Source: Ascaphus truei (lineage: Eukaryota > Chordata > Amphibia > Anura > Ascaphidae). From it: a stretch of DNA of 64,000 nt. Under the pieces are notes generated by a model. The model made no database searches, was not told the origin of the DNA, and was given only the letters and a program-made list of their open reading frames with translations. This document shows positions 23,737 through 34,719 of the stretch, in pieces (the first letter of the stretch is position 1; every line of letters starts with the position of its first letter). The stretch is taken from the NCBI GenBank assembly GCA_036426205.1, contig CM071587.1:1660004-1724003 (forward strand). Reading direction: 5' to 3'. Made by a program: the position numbers and the translations under genes.

Positions 23737-24869
23737 GCATGTCAGTTCTTCTTGTCTGACAGTGGTTAAAACAGTCCTCAGCAGTGAATAAATCACCCAT
23801 ACAACAAGTGTATCTAACATCCCTAAGGTATCACATGTCCGTGTAAGGACCATTGACCTGCTCCAGGTGTTTGGCGACCACTCACATTATGCATGATATA
23901 TAACGTGAGCAGGGCACTTGGAGCCAGACATGCACTTAATGGGGCTGTTAGTCTGCCCTTAAGACCTTTCCCACGCCTCATACTGCAGCCCATCCACCAG
24001 GTGGTCAATATTTGAGGGGAATTCCCGGGTTGTAGTTACTTGCACTGTATACAATGTAACACCTCACTCTTGCGGTTATTTTAGCGTTCCCGTTCCTTGT
24101 GGAACAGGCTCGGAGCAATTCAGGGCTCGATGCTACAAGATAACCAGCACAGCATTCGCTCTTAATGTGTCATTCCAGCCAGATGGGGCAGTACGGGGGA
24201 TGTAAGGGGGATGTATAGAGGATGTACGGGGGATATTCGGGGATGAAGAATGTACGGAGGATGGGTGGAAGGTGTACGGAGCATGGGTGGCAGATATACG
24301 GAGGATGGGTGGGGGAGGGGTGGAGGATGTACGAAGGATTAATGGGCGCGGTGTAAGGTGTGTTACCAAGATGTAGCCATTCATCCACAGTGAGGCACTT
24401 AATACATACAGTACACGGTGATGCGGCCCAGGTATGATGTGACGGGAATACTACATCATACTGTATGTAGATTCTGTTCCATGTACATTGGGCAAATAAT
24501 GCTGATTCCAAGCGAAAGCAAACAAAGAACATGCTAATTAGATGAGGGGCCCCAATAAACAGGGGGTTTCATTCATATAATTATTGCAATGTCACGCTCT
24601 GATCGTCATGGCCTGCCCCTCCCACCCTAAGGGGTCAAGGCAAGGTGAATGGGGTTAGGGGACTGCTGAGGGTTTGGGGATCCTGATACAGCGATGCCGC
24701 TCTTGCATATATTAGGAGACAAAGATAGACTGTCTGGGAGATTTCAGAACACAAGGCAGCAGTGTCCTAACGCTAAGAAATAGTCAATGCAAAAAGAAAC
24801 ACTGCAGGGTGAGCCAGAGGTCTCTCACTTTAAATGTGCACCTTGTCTGATTTTCAGTTCTCTTGGCTA

Positions 24870-25190
24870 GACCAAATAACGCTGCATCTATCACATGTGC
24901 ACCCCAAAACTGGAACAGTCTGCCGGAGACTCTCACAGCCGCCCCAGTCTAAGTTCTTTCATAACTAAGGCTGTCTCACATTTTAATCTGGTCTGTAACT
25001 GTTACATACGCCTATAATATATATTATCTCTAACTATGCATGCAATGTCTTGTATATAATGTAGAAACCTGTTCACTTAATGTAACTGTATTTGTCATCA
25101 TAACTCTGTGCCCAGGACATACTTGGAAACGAGAGGTAACTCAATGTATTACTCCCTGGTAACACATTTTATTAATAAATAAATGTGTGC
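24870..25190 (+). mobile_element. L2/CR1-like LINE 3' end, plus orientation
   Basis: Carries the end of a LINE ORF2 (LSSFITKAVSHFNLVCNCY in frame) then a 3' UTR with GTGCCCAGGACATACTTGGA and TTATTAATAAATAAATG. The same segment lies inverted at 57495-57870. C-terminal 'NSLPE..L..A.SL.SFI..' is usual for L2/CR1-type ORF2 proteins. Confidence 0.8.
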
Positions 25191-25572
25191 TGAACAGATA
25201 CGAACTATCCTAACAACGCACATACTAAATGGCCACTTTTAGAGTCATTTTAAGTAGAAAATCTGTTTTCCAGCTATTATACAGACTGCAAAATAATCCA
25301 ACACTTATGGTGCCTGCTAATCAAGGGACAGTCATTTTAATGTCAAATTGATAATTAGTGGGTCTTTAATCAGTAAATGTAGGAAGTTATTTAACCCCCA
25401 TGTGCAACGTGGGCTGGATTATTGAGGAGTGAGGAGTTTTGGGGGGGACAGGTGCAACTCCCGTAATACGAGAGGTCTTCTGCTTCTCCATCCATCATGG
25501 TGACATTAACTCCTGCAGCTTTCTTCCCTTTGACGCAAACACATGCAGAAAAAGCGCATTTTGTGACTAGAT
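25191..25572. other. Intronic unique sequence
   Basis: No repeat or gene recognised. Confidence 0.4.
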
Positions 25573-25737
25573 CAGGAGAGGCCAACTCCAGTTCTCAAGG
25601 GCCACCAACAGGTCAGGTTTTAAGGATATCCCTGCATCTGCACAGATGGCTGTGCACTATGTCACTGATTGAGCCACCTGTTCTGAAGCAGGGATATCCT
25701 TAAAACCTGACCTGTTAGTGGCCCTTGAAGACTCCTG
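25573..25737. mobile_element. Palindromic hAT-type MITE, copy E
   Basis: Starts CAGGAGAGGCCAACTCCAGT and ends AAGACTCCTG. The inner arms AGGTTTTAAGGATATCCCTG and its complement are intact. Flanking 8-mers gactagat and atctagat share the last six bases. Confidence 0.9.
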
Positions 25738-25847
25738 ATCTAGATGCATTTTTCGGGAGCTTGATATATAGGGAGTTATTAATTAAACTGAAGTCAATGA
25801 GCGTTTCCGCGCCATAGGGCTCCGGGAATTGGATTATCGCAGTTTAA

Positions 25848-26010
25848 CCCTTTGGGTGCTGTTTGACGTAGCTACTACATCATGGCGTCTAGGCACTCCA
25901 GGTGTTACGTCATAACCTACCCGCTCATTTTTCTAGGGAAGATTGCAGAACGCGATTTAACTTGGAGAGAGACGGTCGCAAATGCCGGAGGGGCTGTGGC
26001 ACTCAAAGGG
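25848..26010. mobile_element. piggyBac-type MITE (163 bp)
   Basis: CCCTTTGGGTGCTG on the left, GGCACTCAAAGGG on the right; TTAA precedes it (25844-25847) and TTAC follows, a decayed TTAA. Same family as 10179-10371. Confidence 0.82.
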
Positions 26011-26029
26011 TTACTAAACAGCCCCCATA

Positions 26030-26853
26030 CTTAGATTGTAAGCTCTTCGGGGCAGGGGCTCCTTTTTTCTAATGTTACTTTTATGTCTCAAGCGTTTGTT
26101 CCCATTATGTGTTATATTATTATGTGTTATATTATTATGTGTTATATTATTATGTTATATTATTACGCGTTATATAATTATGTTATATTATTACATGTTA
26201 TATTATTATGTGTTATATTATTACGTTATATTATTATGATTTATATAATTATGCATTATATTATTATGTGTTATATTATTATGCATTATATTATTATGTG
26301 TTATATTATTATGCATTATATTATTATGTGTTATAATATTATGATTTATATAATTATGCATTATATTATTATGCATTATATTATTATGTGTTATAATATT
26401 ATGATTTATATAATTATGCATTATATTATTATGTGCTATAATATTATGATTTATATAATTATGCATTATATTATTATGTGCTATATTATTATGCGTTATA
26501 TTATTATGCGTTATAATTATTACGTAACAGTAGAAAAAGAGAAACATGGAGCAGAGCAAAAATCAAAGAAAACTGGAGGCAGGATCAAAAGTAAAATAAA
26601 TAAAAATGTATTGACGCAGAGTGAAGAAACGGAGGTAACTCCGACGCGTTTCCCACCGCAGCTGGCGCTTTATCAAAGAGTTCATCCTGATCTCTATTAA
26701 AGGAATTCTATAGATCTTTATCCTAATGTGACTTGACTTAAGGATATCCTGCAGCACTATACAGATATTCACTTCTCCTAATATATATAATTATTACGTG
26801 TATTACTGCTGTGAAGCGCTATGTACATTAATGGTGCTATATAAATAAAGATA
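26030..26853 (+). repeat. SINE/LINE tail split by an internal array and an insertion
   Basis: The left part (26030-26105) has TTGTAAGCTCTTCGGGGCAG and TAATGTTACTTTTATGTC. The right part (26765-26853) has GTGTATTACTGCTGTGAAGC and GGTGCTATATAAATAAAG. Compared with the complete copy at 225-412, the interior has become the AT array at 26105-26525, and about 235 bp (26527-26762) has been added, including GACGCGTTTCCCACCGCAGC. Confidence 0.75.
26105..26525 (+). repeat. 15-bp AT-rich minisatellite with higher-order units
   Basis: About 28 copies of TTATATTATTATGTG / ...GCA. 45- and 60-bp super-units beginning ATGATTTATATAATTATG recur at 26341, 26401 and 26446. Because 15 is a multiple of three, long isoleucine/tyrosine/methionine frames appear; they are not genes. 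Confidence 0.95.
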
Positions 26854-26856
26854 TAC

Positions 26857-27106
26857 ACACCCCCCACATACATGCATACATACAGTACATACATTCATGC
26901 ATACACACATACAGAGATACACACCCACACACATACATACTGTACAGTACATACATACTGTACATACATTCATGTATACACATACAGAGATACACACACA
27001 TACCCACTTACATACATACATTCATGCATACACACATACAGAGAAACATACACACATGCATGCACACATACATACATACATACAAATGCATGCATACACA
27101 CACACA
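26857..27106 (+). repeat. CATA/CACA microsatellite, left block
   Basis: Interrupted ACATACATA and ACACACATA with embedded CAGAGATACACAC words. Interrupted at 27109 by a transposon and resumed after it. Confidence 0.93.
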
Positions 27107-27108
27107 TA

Positions 27109-27474
27109 CAGGCATACCCCGCTTTAAGTACACTCACTTTAAGTACACTCGCGAGTAAGTACACATATCGACCCTAATAGGAATACGGACGAGCTCGACA
27201 GCTTTCACGCTGGCGCCTGTCATCACGTCTGAACAGCTATATCCGGCTTTACCACCCTGTACCGAAGCTGTGCCAAGAGGGAGGGACTATAGAGCCTGGT
27301 TACAATTGCGTGATTTAGCAAGGCATTATGCACTGTATATTATCGACTTGCAGTACAGTTTTTAAATGCATCGATAAGTGTGTGAACAGGTAGTGCTTTA
27401 CTTTAAGTACATTTTCTGCTTTACACTCATGATCTCGGTCCCATTTGCGCTAGTTAAGGAGGGGTATTGCCTTG
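27109..27474. mobile_element. Tigger/pogo-like MITE inserted in the microsatellite
   Basis: Left terminus CAGGCATACCCCGCTTTAAG after a TA; right terminus reverse-complements to CAAGGCAATACCCC. TTTAAGTACACTC is repeated near the left end. The right TA duplication is not exact (ACATA), so the boundary is approximate. Confidence 0.7.
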
Positions 27475-27477
27475 ACA

Positions 27478-28112
27478 TACTTATGACACAGAGAGTACAC
27501 ACAACACATATACACACAGATCCATACATACCACATACAATACTACTGACAGAGCATACATATACATTCTACAATGACCGATGATTACCACACAAGCATC
27601 ACATATCACTGACCTAGTAACTACAGTACAGAAGGCACACATACATACATACATACATACAGAATGCATGTCATACAACATACACACATAACATTAACAT
27701 TATACAGATACATACACACACACATATACACACATACATACACACATACACACATATACAAACACATACATAGATTACATACATATACAGAGATACACAC
27801 ATACATACATACATACTAATTGCATACACACAACACACATAATACATCCGATACAGAGCATGCACAGTCATAACAACATACACATACCCGAATACACACC
27901 ACACAACACATACAGACATACAGTATACAGAAGATCACACATACATAACATACAGACAATACACACATACATACATACATATACAGAGATACACACATAC
28001 ATACATGCATACACATACACACATACACACACACACATACATACATACATATACAGAGATACACACATACATACATACACATACACACATACACACACAC
28101 ATATATACATAC
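27478..28112 (+). repeat. CATA/CACA microsatellite, right block
   Basis: Same composition as the left block, with repeated ATACAGAGATACACACATAC. Cysteine/valine/tyrosine frames on the minus strand are shadows. Confidence 0.93.
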
Positions 28113-28817
28113 ATACATGTTGCTGTAGCCAATAAACAAGGCTTATTACACATTAGGCAGCGTCTATTTTCTACTGGGGTGATCAGCACCCGGCACACAG
28201 ACCGTACCTCTCAAAAAGTAATTAAACCGGCAGCACGAGGCACGGGACTGATGAGATTTCCCAAGCCCTTATTTGTATTTTTTTCTTTTTTTTTTGCTGA
28301 GTTACAGTTTACGGTATTAAAACATGCATAATTTATAATTAGCCAAGTGCCTTGGACAAACAATTAAAGCCTAAATTGAAGCTATCCATTTCGGTAGCTG
28401 TGTGTGGTTTCCTGGGGTGTCATTTTAAACCGGCGGAGAAGAGGAGAACGAGGCCGTAGGAAAACAGAAGCCCCGCCGGTGTGTAATACATCACGGGAAA
28501 AAGACACGCCAGATAAATCTTCTGTGACTTTAAGGGTGATCCCTCAGATTGGAAAATCAAACACATTCTATTGTGTAACTTTGTAACCCTCCCAGTGGGG
28601 TGATCAGCGCATGGCATTGAAAGGGTTAAAAGACGTGTTGTGCTTTCCGCAGCTGTTCTGTGCGTTGCACTGGCATGGACGTCACCTCGTAATGTTTCGC
28701 TGATATTTGAATTGTGTTTTCCATAAATTCCGCCTTTTTTCCCAGTATAAAATGGAGTTGATTATTTTGGAGAGTACTTCAACTTCATGGAAACACTATG
28801 TACCCGATTTACTAAGC
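28113..28817. other. Intronic sequence
   Basis: No gene seen. GGCATTGAAAGGGTTAA at 28613-28629 resembles a single piggyBac-MITE end without a partner. Confidence 0.45.
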
Positions 28818-29020
28818 AGCACTCTGCAACTATGCCACTATACCACTCTGCCACTGTCACTCTGCAACTATGCCACTATACCACTCTGCCACTGTCACTC
28901 TGCAACTATGCCACTATACCACTCTGCCACTCTGCCACTATACCACTCTGCCACTGTCACTCTACAACTATGCCACTCTGCCACTATACCACTCTGCCAC
29001 TGCCACTCTTCCACTATACC
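28818..29020 (+). repeat. 38-bp minisatellite of CCACT words
   Basis: Units begin ACTCTGCAACTATGCCACTA at 28821, 28859 and 28897, then shorter rearranged copies. Built from CTATGCCACTATACCACTCTGCC-type words split as ACTATGCC, ACTATACC, ACTCTGCC. Confidence 0.9.
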
Positions 29021-29107
29021 CAATTGTGCACCTGGAGATCACCCACCAGCTATTCACCTGAAAAGGTGTTATATGGGCTGGTAAATGTGAGATTAAATGT
29101 ATGTGCG

Positions 29108-29328
29108 AATATATATATATATATATATATGTACACACAGTACTGTATATGAGAGAGAGAGAGAGAGATATCAAGGGAGCAGGCACGCTATACTTATAGC
29201 AAATGTGATGCTTTATTCCTCGAGGTTTCTGCTGTACAACAGCCTTTTTCAAGAGCAACTTGCAGAACACACAGTGGAGACTTACAAACCTATCCAGATT
29301 ACTTGATTACTTTCTTTATTGACTGCCC

Positions 29329-29378
<50 letters not shown>
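29108..29378. repeat. AT and GA microsatellites
   Basis: (AT)n at about 29109-29130 and 29331-29378, and (GA)n at 29150-29169. Between them a tract with GCTTTATTCCTCGAGGTTTC ... CAGCCTTTTTCAAGAGC resembles the ends of other dispersed repeats here. Confidence 0.85.
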
Positions 29379-29380
<2 letters not shown>

Positions 29381-30885
29381 GTTTGTCTAGTATAGTTGTT
29401 GCTGCCAGTCCTCATGCCATGTGCAGCTATAGCTACTGCTTTCATAGAGTTTATAGTCACTTTTCCCATCCTTGAACCCTCAAACTAGTGACCTCATTCT
29501 AAACATTCTGGGGACGTTGCCCATTTAAATTTAGTTGCCAAAAAAATCAGCATTTGGTCTCACCTGTGATTTGGGCCCATGTTTACTAAGCAGTCTTCTG
29601 TCATTAGACACATTCTGGGGCTGGGTGATACCTCATGTTCCATTAACATAAATGGGCTGTTGGTCTCTTCCAACGCCGGAGAGGGGCCTTGTGGCAGAAG
29701 ACTGCTTACTAAAAATGGCCCAAAAAATCAAAAAAGCATATTTTCTGTGCTTCTCTTCCAGGAGGAGGTTTAAGCAATCTCCTGTTTTTATTCCGATCCT
29801 GATGTATCACCTCCGTGAGCAATATTTATGTATAAATGCAGCACATTATCGGCTGCGGGACTTCTTGTGCTTTGCTGCTTTAATTGCTTGCTGTTTTCAG
29901 TTCTAATTAGATTCACCTGTTCTGTTACTTCATGCTTTTCCCGGCACTGTGAGTTGGATTCATCTGGAGAGATAACTAGCCCAGATTTATCTCACAGTTG
30001 TAGCCTATTTCATTTTCTGTAACATACAAAAAAATAAAAGTCCCTATCTAACCTCATCACTGCTCAATGGGGCAAACTCTAGAAAGGGTTAAATTATTAA
30101 TGCCCCATACTCTACTCTCATATATACGACAGGTCACTAGATCTTTATCTATTTATATCTGTATATTTATGTTTGCAAGCCAATGCTAGCCTAGGATAAA
30201 TCAAAAGTGTTGGTGAAAAGTGGAGAAATATGGATGTCAAATAATTCAGCCCTGGTCACTGCAGCGTTGGAATTTCTGTTGCATTTGGTGTTTTGTTTAG
30301 TATCAGCCCTTAGTACAAAAGTGTACATTTGCACGTTTCATGTGGTGTTCCATGCATGATTGCTTTCACTTTATTACATCAGCAAACTAAACTTATTAGG
30401 GGCTCAGTTTCTGAACCCCCATCGCAGAGTGCATTGTTTAATATGCTGTAATGTTGTTTTCTCTTATTGGTGGAAAAATGAAGCAACATTGGCCTGAATA
30501 TAGCCTACATTTTTCTGAGCGAGGGAAAGATGGCTTCACATCATATGTATTGGAAAGGGACCAGTGAGTGAGTCGAACTGCTCTGTAATTTCCAGCGGGG
30601 AGCTGTCCGTTGTTCTGAAATTGCTTGGGCCGCTCACTGTATGTGTCTGAGGTATCTACATGCAGTATTTCACTATGCAGTCTCATATATTAGAAACATT
30701 CTGATACCCTCAACACAAACCGAATCAAACACTTCATGTTACATCTCCAAGAAAGGGAACTGGCAAATTCTAAAAGGTTAAAAACGCAGACCCCCCCCTG
30801 AAAACGTTTTAGTTAATCTTGCATTAGAATGTGTAGATAAAAAATTAAAAAGGATTTTAGCCGTGCTGGAAAAAAGTAGGTAGTA
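29379..30885. other. Intronic unique sequence
   Basis: No repeat or exon recognised; short frames have no known domain. Confidence 0.5.
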
Positions 30886-30888
30886 TTT

Positions 30889-31160
30889 CACCTTGTATTG
30901 GATCAAAAAAAAGTTGAACAGTGTGTAAGCTTCCGAACCACCCTGGGTTCTTCTGCTTCAGGTGAGACGGTGGTTTCAGGTGAGACGGTGGTTTCAGGTG
31001 AGACGGTGGTTTCAGGTGAGACGGTGGTTTCAGGTGAGACGGTGGTTTCAGGTGAGACGGTGGTTTCAGGTGAGACGGTGGTTTCAGGTAAGCTGAAGCA
31101 GAACCCTGTAAAGTTTCAAAAATTGTGCACTGCTACCTTGTATTGGACCAAGAAAAGTTG
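30889..31160 (+). repeat. Direct repeats flanking the 18-bp array
   Basis: ACCTTGTATTGGATCAA at 30890 and ACCTTGTATTGGACCAAG at 31135 begin near-identical 26-bp segments, one on each side of the array, ending AAAAGTTG. Confidence 0.85.
30945..31093 (+). repeat. 18-bp array of splice-donor-like units with an upstream acceptor-like tract
   Basis: GGTTCTTCTGCTTCAG is followed by seven copies of an 18-bp unit, each with CAG|GTGAGA; GT positions are 30962, 30980, 30998, 31016, 31034, 31052 and 31070. The eighth boundary at 31088 is CAG|GTAAGC. Each is eight of nine bases of the donor consensus and lies on the sense strand of the cadherin gene. The array is open in one frame (SGETVV repeated) because the unit is six codons. 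The splice-site likeness is seen directly; use in splicing is inference. Confidence 0.9.
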
Positions 31161-32619
31161 TCATATTACCTATATTTCTCTGTCCCCTTTTTTACATTGG
31201 AATGTTTATTACTCATTTAATCTTAAAAATGGCATACCCCACGCCCACCTGGAGCTGAGCTGCTGAACTTTGAGGGTCCCTTCAGTTCCAGTTTTTTTCA
31301 CAGTGTAGTATAAAAAACCAGTTGAGGTTTTGTCTGGCTATGTCATTTTCTCCTGATGACACTGTGGCTCTGTATCGACAACTCCCCCCCCCCCCCCCCC
31401 CACTGCCTTTAGAGAAAGGCTAACGCCCATCAGTCCATCAGAGAAGTATTCTAGTCCAGAGGAAGCAACGGCAGATGTCTTTGGGACCTGAAGGGTCCAT
31501 AGAGGTCAGAGCACCATGATACAGCTCGGAGAACCCCTTGCTTTAAGTAATTAATAAAGTTAGAAGAAAAGTGAGCGGCACCAATCGCTGCTTTAATAAG
31601 CAAACAATTCTTTCTCACGAAAGCCGTGTTCTAGCGTCCACCCCAAAAACTAGAATTCCCACAAACGGATAAAAAATATATATATACTTTTGATTTATGG
31701 TTTGGCAATAAAGGCACTGTTTGTTGTTGTCTCTTAGACAAATTGTCTTTTTTGCTGGATAACATTATGCCCCATCCCCTCCTCTGCTCTGCTTATTTGA
31801 AGAGCTTTATGTGTACATTGATTTTATTTCTGCTGTTCTATTTTCTAGCACAGTTACAATATCTTGTAGCACAGACCCTAATATCCATTTCTCCTGTCTC
31901 CAAACCAGAGCAGGCATGGAGTACAATGTTCATTAGCTTATTGAAACCATTCTATTAATGGCTGGTCTAACGTACCCAATTTGAAAGCTCCTATTTCCAT
32001 CTGTGCAAGAGCAATAACAGAGTTCTGGGAAAGTTAAGTTGCCCAAAACCCATGTTGTCAGCCAGAGTAACAAAGTTCTTGATGGGAGCATCTGTTAGGC
32101 TCCCTCTCCGTCCCTTTTTGAAAGGCGACGATCTCTGGCAGGCATGAACTGGCACAGACATCACAAACCATAACAGCAGCTGTGCTAATGTAATGTTGTC
32201 TGATGCTTAGTATCAAACAGCTGGGTGTTTCACTGGCAAGAATCAGCACACAGTTCATTTTTTACTCATGAAAATCAAATTCAGTAATCTGGACAAGATG
32301 TTATATTGTGAAACAATAAATTAATGTGCCCATTCCAAAGTGCTGTACATTGTCCTGATGATATCCAATAGGATGCTCATGGATTGTAACCCCGTGGCTG
32401 CATATCCATTTTCATTGGCTCGATGAGACAGCAGAGGTGGAGATCGGTGCCTGTGGGTCAACCAGCACTAAAACGATGTGACATGCTTTTATACAACATG
32501 AGCACACATTACAATGCACACAGGTTTTAATTCATTCATATTGTTATAAAGCGCTGCTCTAGTTGTCAGATACATTATCTCACCAGTATCACTTAGTGGG
32601 ATGCCGATTTACAAAATGG
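31161..32619. other. Intronic sequence with an 18-C run
   Basis: C18 at 31384-31401. No gene or known repeat otherwise. Confidence 0.45.
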
Positions 32620-32806
32620 AAGATAGCTTTACCCATTGGAAAACAATACCAGCCACTGGAGGACAGTATCACTCATTGGAAGACAATTCCAGCCACTGGA
32701 GGACAGTCTCACCCATTCCATTGGAAGGCAATTCCAGCCACTGGAGGACAGTCTCACCCATTGGAAGACAATACCAGCCACTGGAGGACAGTCTCACTCA
32801 TTGGAG
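32620..32806 (+). repeat. 40-bp minisatellite
   Basis: Copies start with ATTGGAAGACAATACCAGCC at 32635, 32675, 32720 (after a 5-bp ATTCC insert), 32760 and a partial at 32800. It abuts the hAT MITE fragment. Confidence 0.93.
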
Positions 32807-32912
32807 GCTCAGTCGAAGACTGAGCCACTGATTGAGCCACCTGTGCTGAAGCAGGGATATCCTGAAAACCTGACCTGTTGGTGGTCCTTGAGGACTGGAG
32901 TTGTCCACGTCA
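32806..32912. mobile_element. Palindromic hAT-type MITE, right half (copy F)
   Basis: Runs from the internal palindrome CAGTCGAAGACTGAGCCACT through GCTGAAGCAGGGATATCCTG to GGACTGGAGTTGTCCACG. The left half is absent, replaced by the 40-bp array. Confidence 0.85.
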
Positions 32913-34611
32913 TAAATAGTGGACTGAGTTACCGCAGAAGTTTATTTTTTTATTTTTTAAACTTTAATAAAAGAAAAATAAATGTGTGTATCGATGGCAC
33001 CTGGTGGAAAGTTATTTCTTTTAAATAATAAAGCTGTACTTGGCATTCAGCTGCACAGTGTATATCATAGCAATAATGATTTATATTGTGTCTATTCAGG
33101 GTGAGACTCTATATACAAGCACAACGAAACAATCTGTGCTGAATTACCGTACTGCAAATGATTTTATAAATAACCACCAAATTGTATGATAGGAACAATG
33201 ACAAATACAATTGTGTGCCGGCTTTTGTGCTTGTTATTGACAACTCGGCATCTTCACAGGCTGAAGGATCCTTGAGGGCTGCCGTATTGTTAACACTTTG
33301 CCAAAGCACACACAGCCCCAAACTGTAAAAAGACACAAAAAGGCACTTGTAGAATAAGAATCCAAACAGGAGATGTTGGCAGCAACAAAATTAGGCGTAG
33401 AATCACTAATAAACACAAACATTTCAGCGCTCCTAAGTGCGCTGGTATATATCCATGTATCTCTGTATACGTTTGCTAGAAATACCTGGCATAAGCCTGG
33501 CTCTGTTTAGCACTTATTGCTGTTATTATTAAGCCGGCATACACAGTAAAAAAAACCCCAGCTAAACAAAGATAGGTTGATATGGCTACACCTATTAATC
33601 TGTTTAGCGACTTCTGCATTATTTTCTCTTCAATCTCCACTAAATACAGTAAAATACAGATAGCACACAGAAGCGTGTGAACGCGCTAATCACAGCTATT
33701 GCAAGCTAAACTGTGTGTTCTTTTCATGAATACGTTAGTAGCCGGGAATCCTGTGTTAACCCGTAGAGATAACCAACTCAAAGATTTGCTGGTTGCGTGG
33801 GGTTGCTTGTGGTATTTGTACTGAATGCCATTTAGTGAGTGTTGCCCTTAGATATACATTATACGTATATCATAAACAAGAAAAATCTATTTTTCTTGAC
33901 CATTATTGTGACCGATATCCACGCTTGCTTAGATGTGACTTACACAGCATAGTGCGTTTCTACACTTTAATAAATGTAACCACAATATTAGTCTGAACAC
34001 AATTTAAAACAGATTAGAGTAAATCGGCCTTAACATACACTAAGTATTAGTAGAAGTTGATTCATTGTTAACAGTGCATTATCAAACTGGTCCCTGTTAG
34101 TGATATGGTGTAAACACACTCTTACTTTTTACCTTTCCCACCCTGATCACAAGCGTCATTCTGTTCTCCTGTTGATGCACCATCATTATATCTGGGGGTC
34201 TTGTAAAGGTGGCCCACCGTTGTGATGCAATAATTCAGTACTCCCCTTATCACTGGATCAGCTGCCCCAATAACCCGTCCTATAGAAAGACTATAAATTG
34301 TACATTCTGGGTTTTTTTTCCGTTGCTATTTGTTTTTACCATATGAAAAATGGCAAGGGAAGTTGTTGAATGGCTGAGTCCTTTCAGTTGGGGGTGGGGG
34401 GCGGTGGGGGAGGGGCACCTTAATATCAATATCCATTTGAAATATAAACATTGAATTTGACAGCAGATAAGAACCTTTTGGCACACGCAGTCTGCACATT
34501 TTCCAACCTGCCGACCCTATTTGAACCTTGACTTCCTTTCGTACTTAGGTTATGGGAAGTATAGGGTTTGGCGGGCGATTGTGATGTCATTATCTGTTGT
34601 GCGGATGCTCG
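32913..34611. other. Intronic sequence before the cadherin exon
   Basis: No gene or clear repeat apart from short G-rich and poly-T runs near 34310-34420. Confidence 0.5.
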
Positions 34612-34719
34612 CGAGACTCACTCCCTGTTTTCTTTCCCTCTCTTCTTTCCTGTCTCCATAAACCTATTATAATAACGACGACGACAACAACAACAACAAA
34701 ATGGGAAAACAACCCACAG
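34612..34719 (+). promoter_or_regulatory. 3' splice site region of the cadherin exon
   Basis: A pyrimidine-rich stretch (about 34623-34657, TTTTCTTTCCCTCTC...TGTCTCC) is followed by candidate branch-point sequence (CCATAAACC, CTATTATAATAAC), then an ACG/ACA triplet run (34676-34699), then the acceptor CCACAG. No AG dinucleotide lies between the pyrimidine tract and 34718. This AG exclusion zone supports 34719/34720 as the splice junction. The pyrimidine tract is unusually far, about 60 bases, from the AG. Branch-point choice is inference. Confidence 0.75.

Larger units (their letters stand above)
23122..24868. other. Intronic sequence, no gene seen (apart from copy D and the motif)
   Basis: Contains a short degenerate 14-20-bp repeat of GATGTACGGGGGAT / GGATGGGTGG words at 24195-24350. 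Otherwise unique. Confidence 0.5.
1..34719 (+). other. CDH4: Upstream intron (partial)
   Basis: Everything before the exon acceptor is read as intron because no prodomain exon (a longer exon that should show as an open frame) was recognised. The intron exceeds 34.7 kb and holds most of the GC-rich minisatellites and many MITEs listed separately. Long introns are typical of CDH4 in vertebrates. An unrelated gene on the minus strand cannot be excluded. Confidence 0.8.

Noticed and set aside
26083..26700. 205-codon Ile/Tyr/Met-rich frame resembling a membrane protein
   Set aside because: Produced by a 15-bp AT repeat (five codons) and mirrored by an antisense frame.
28613..28629. piggyBac-type end CATTGAAAGGGTTAA
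   Set aside because: No matching left end was found within several hundred bases.
30898..31266. 122-codon frame with SGETVV repeats as a protein gene
   Set aside because: The unit is 18 bp, so the frame is open by periodicity; flanking codons have no domain. The splice-site likeness is the more notable property.
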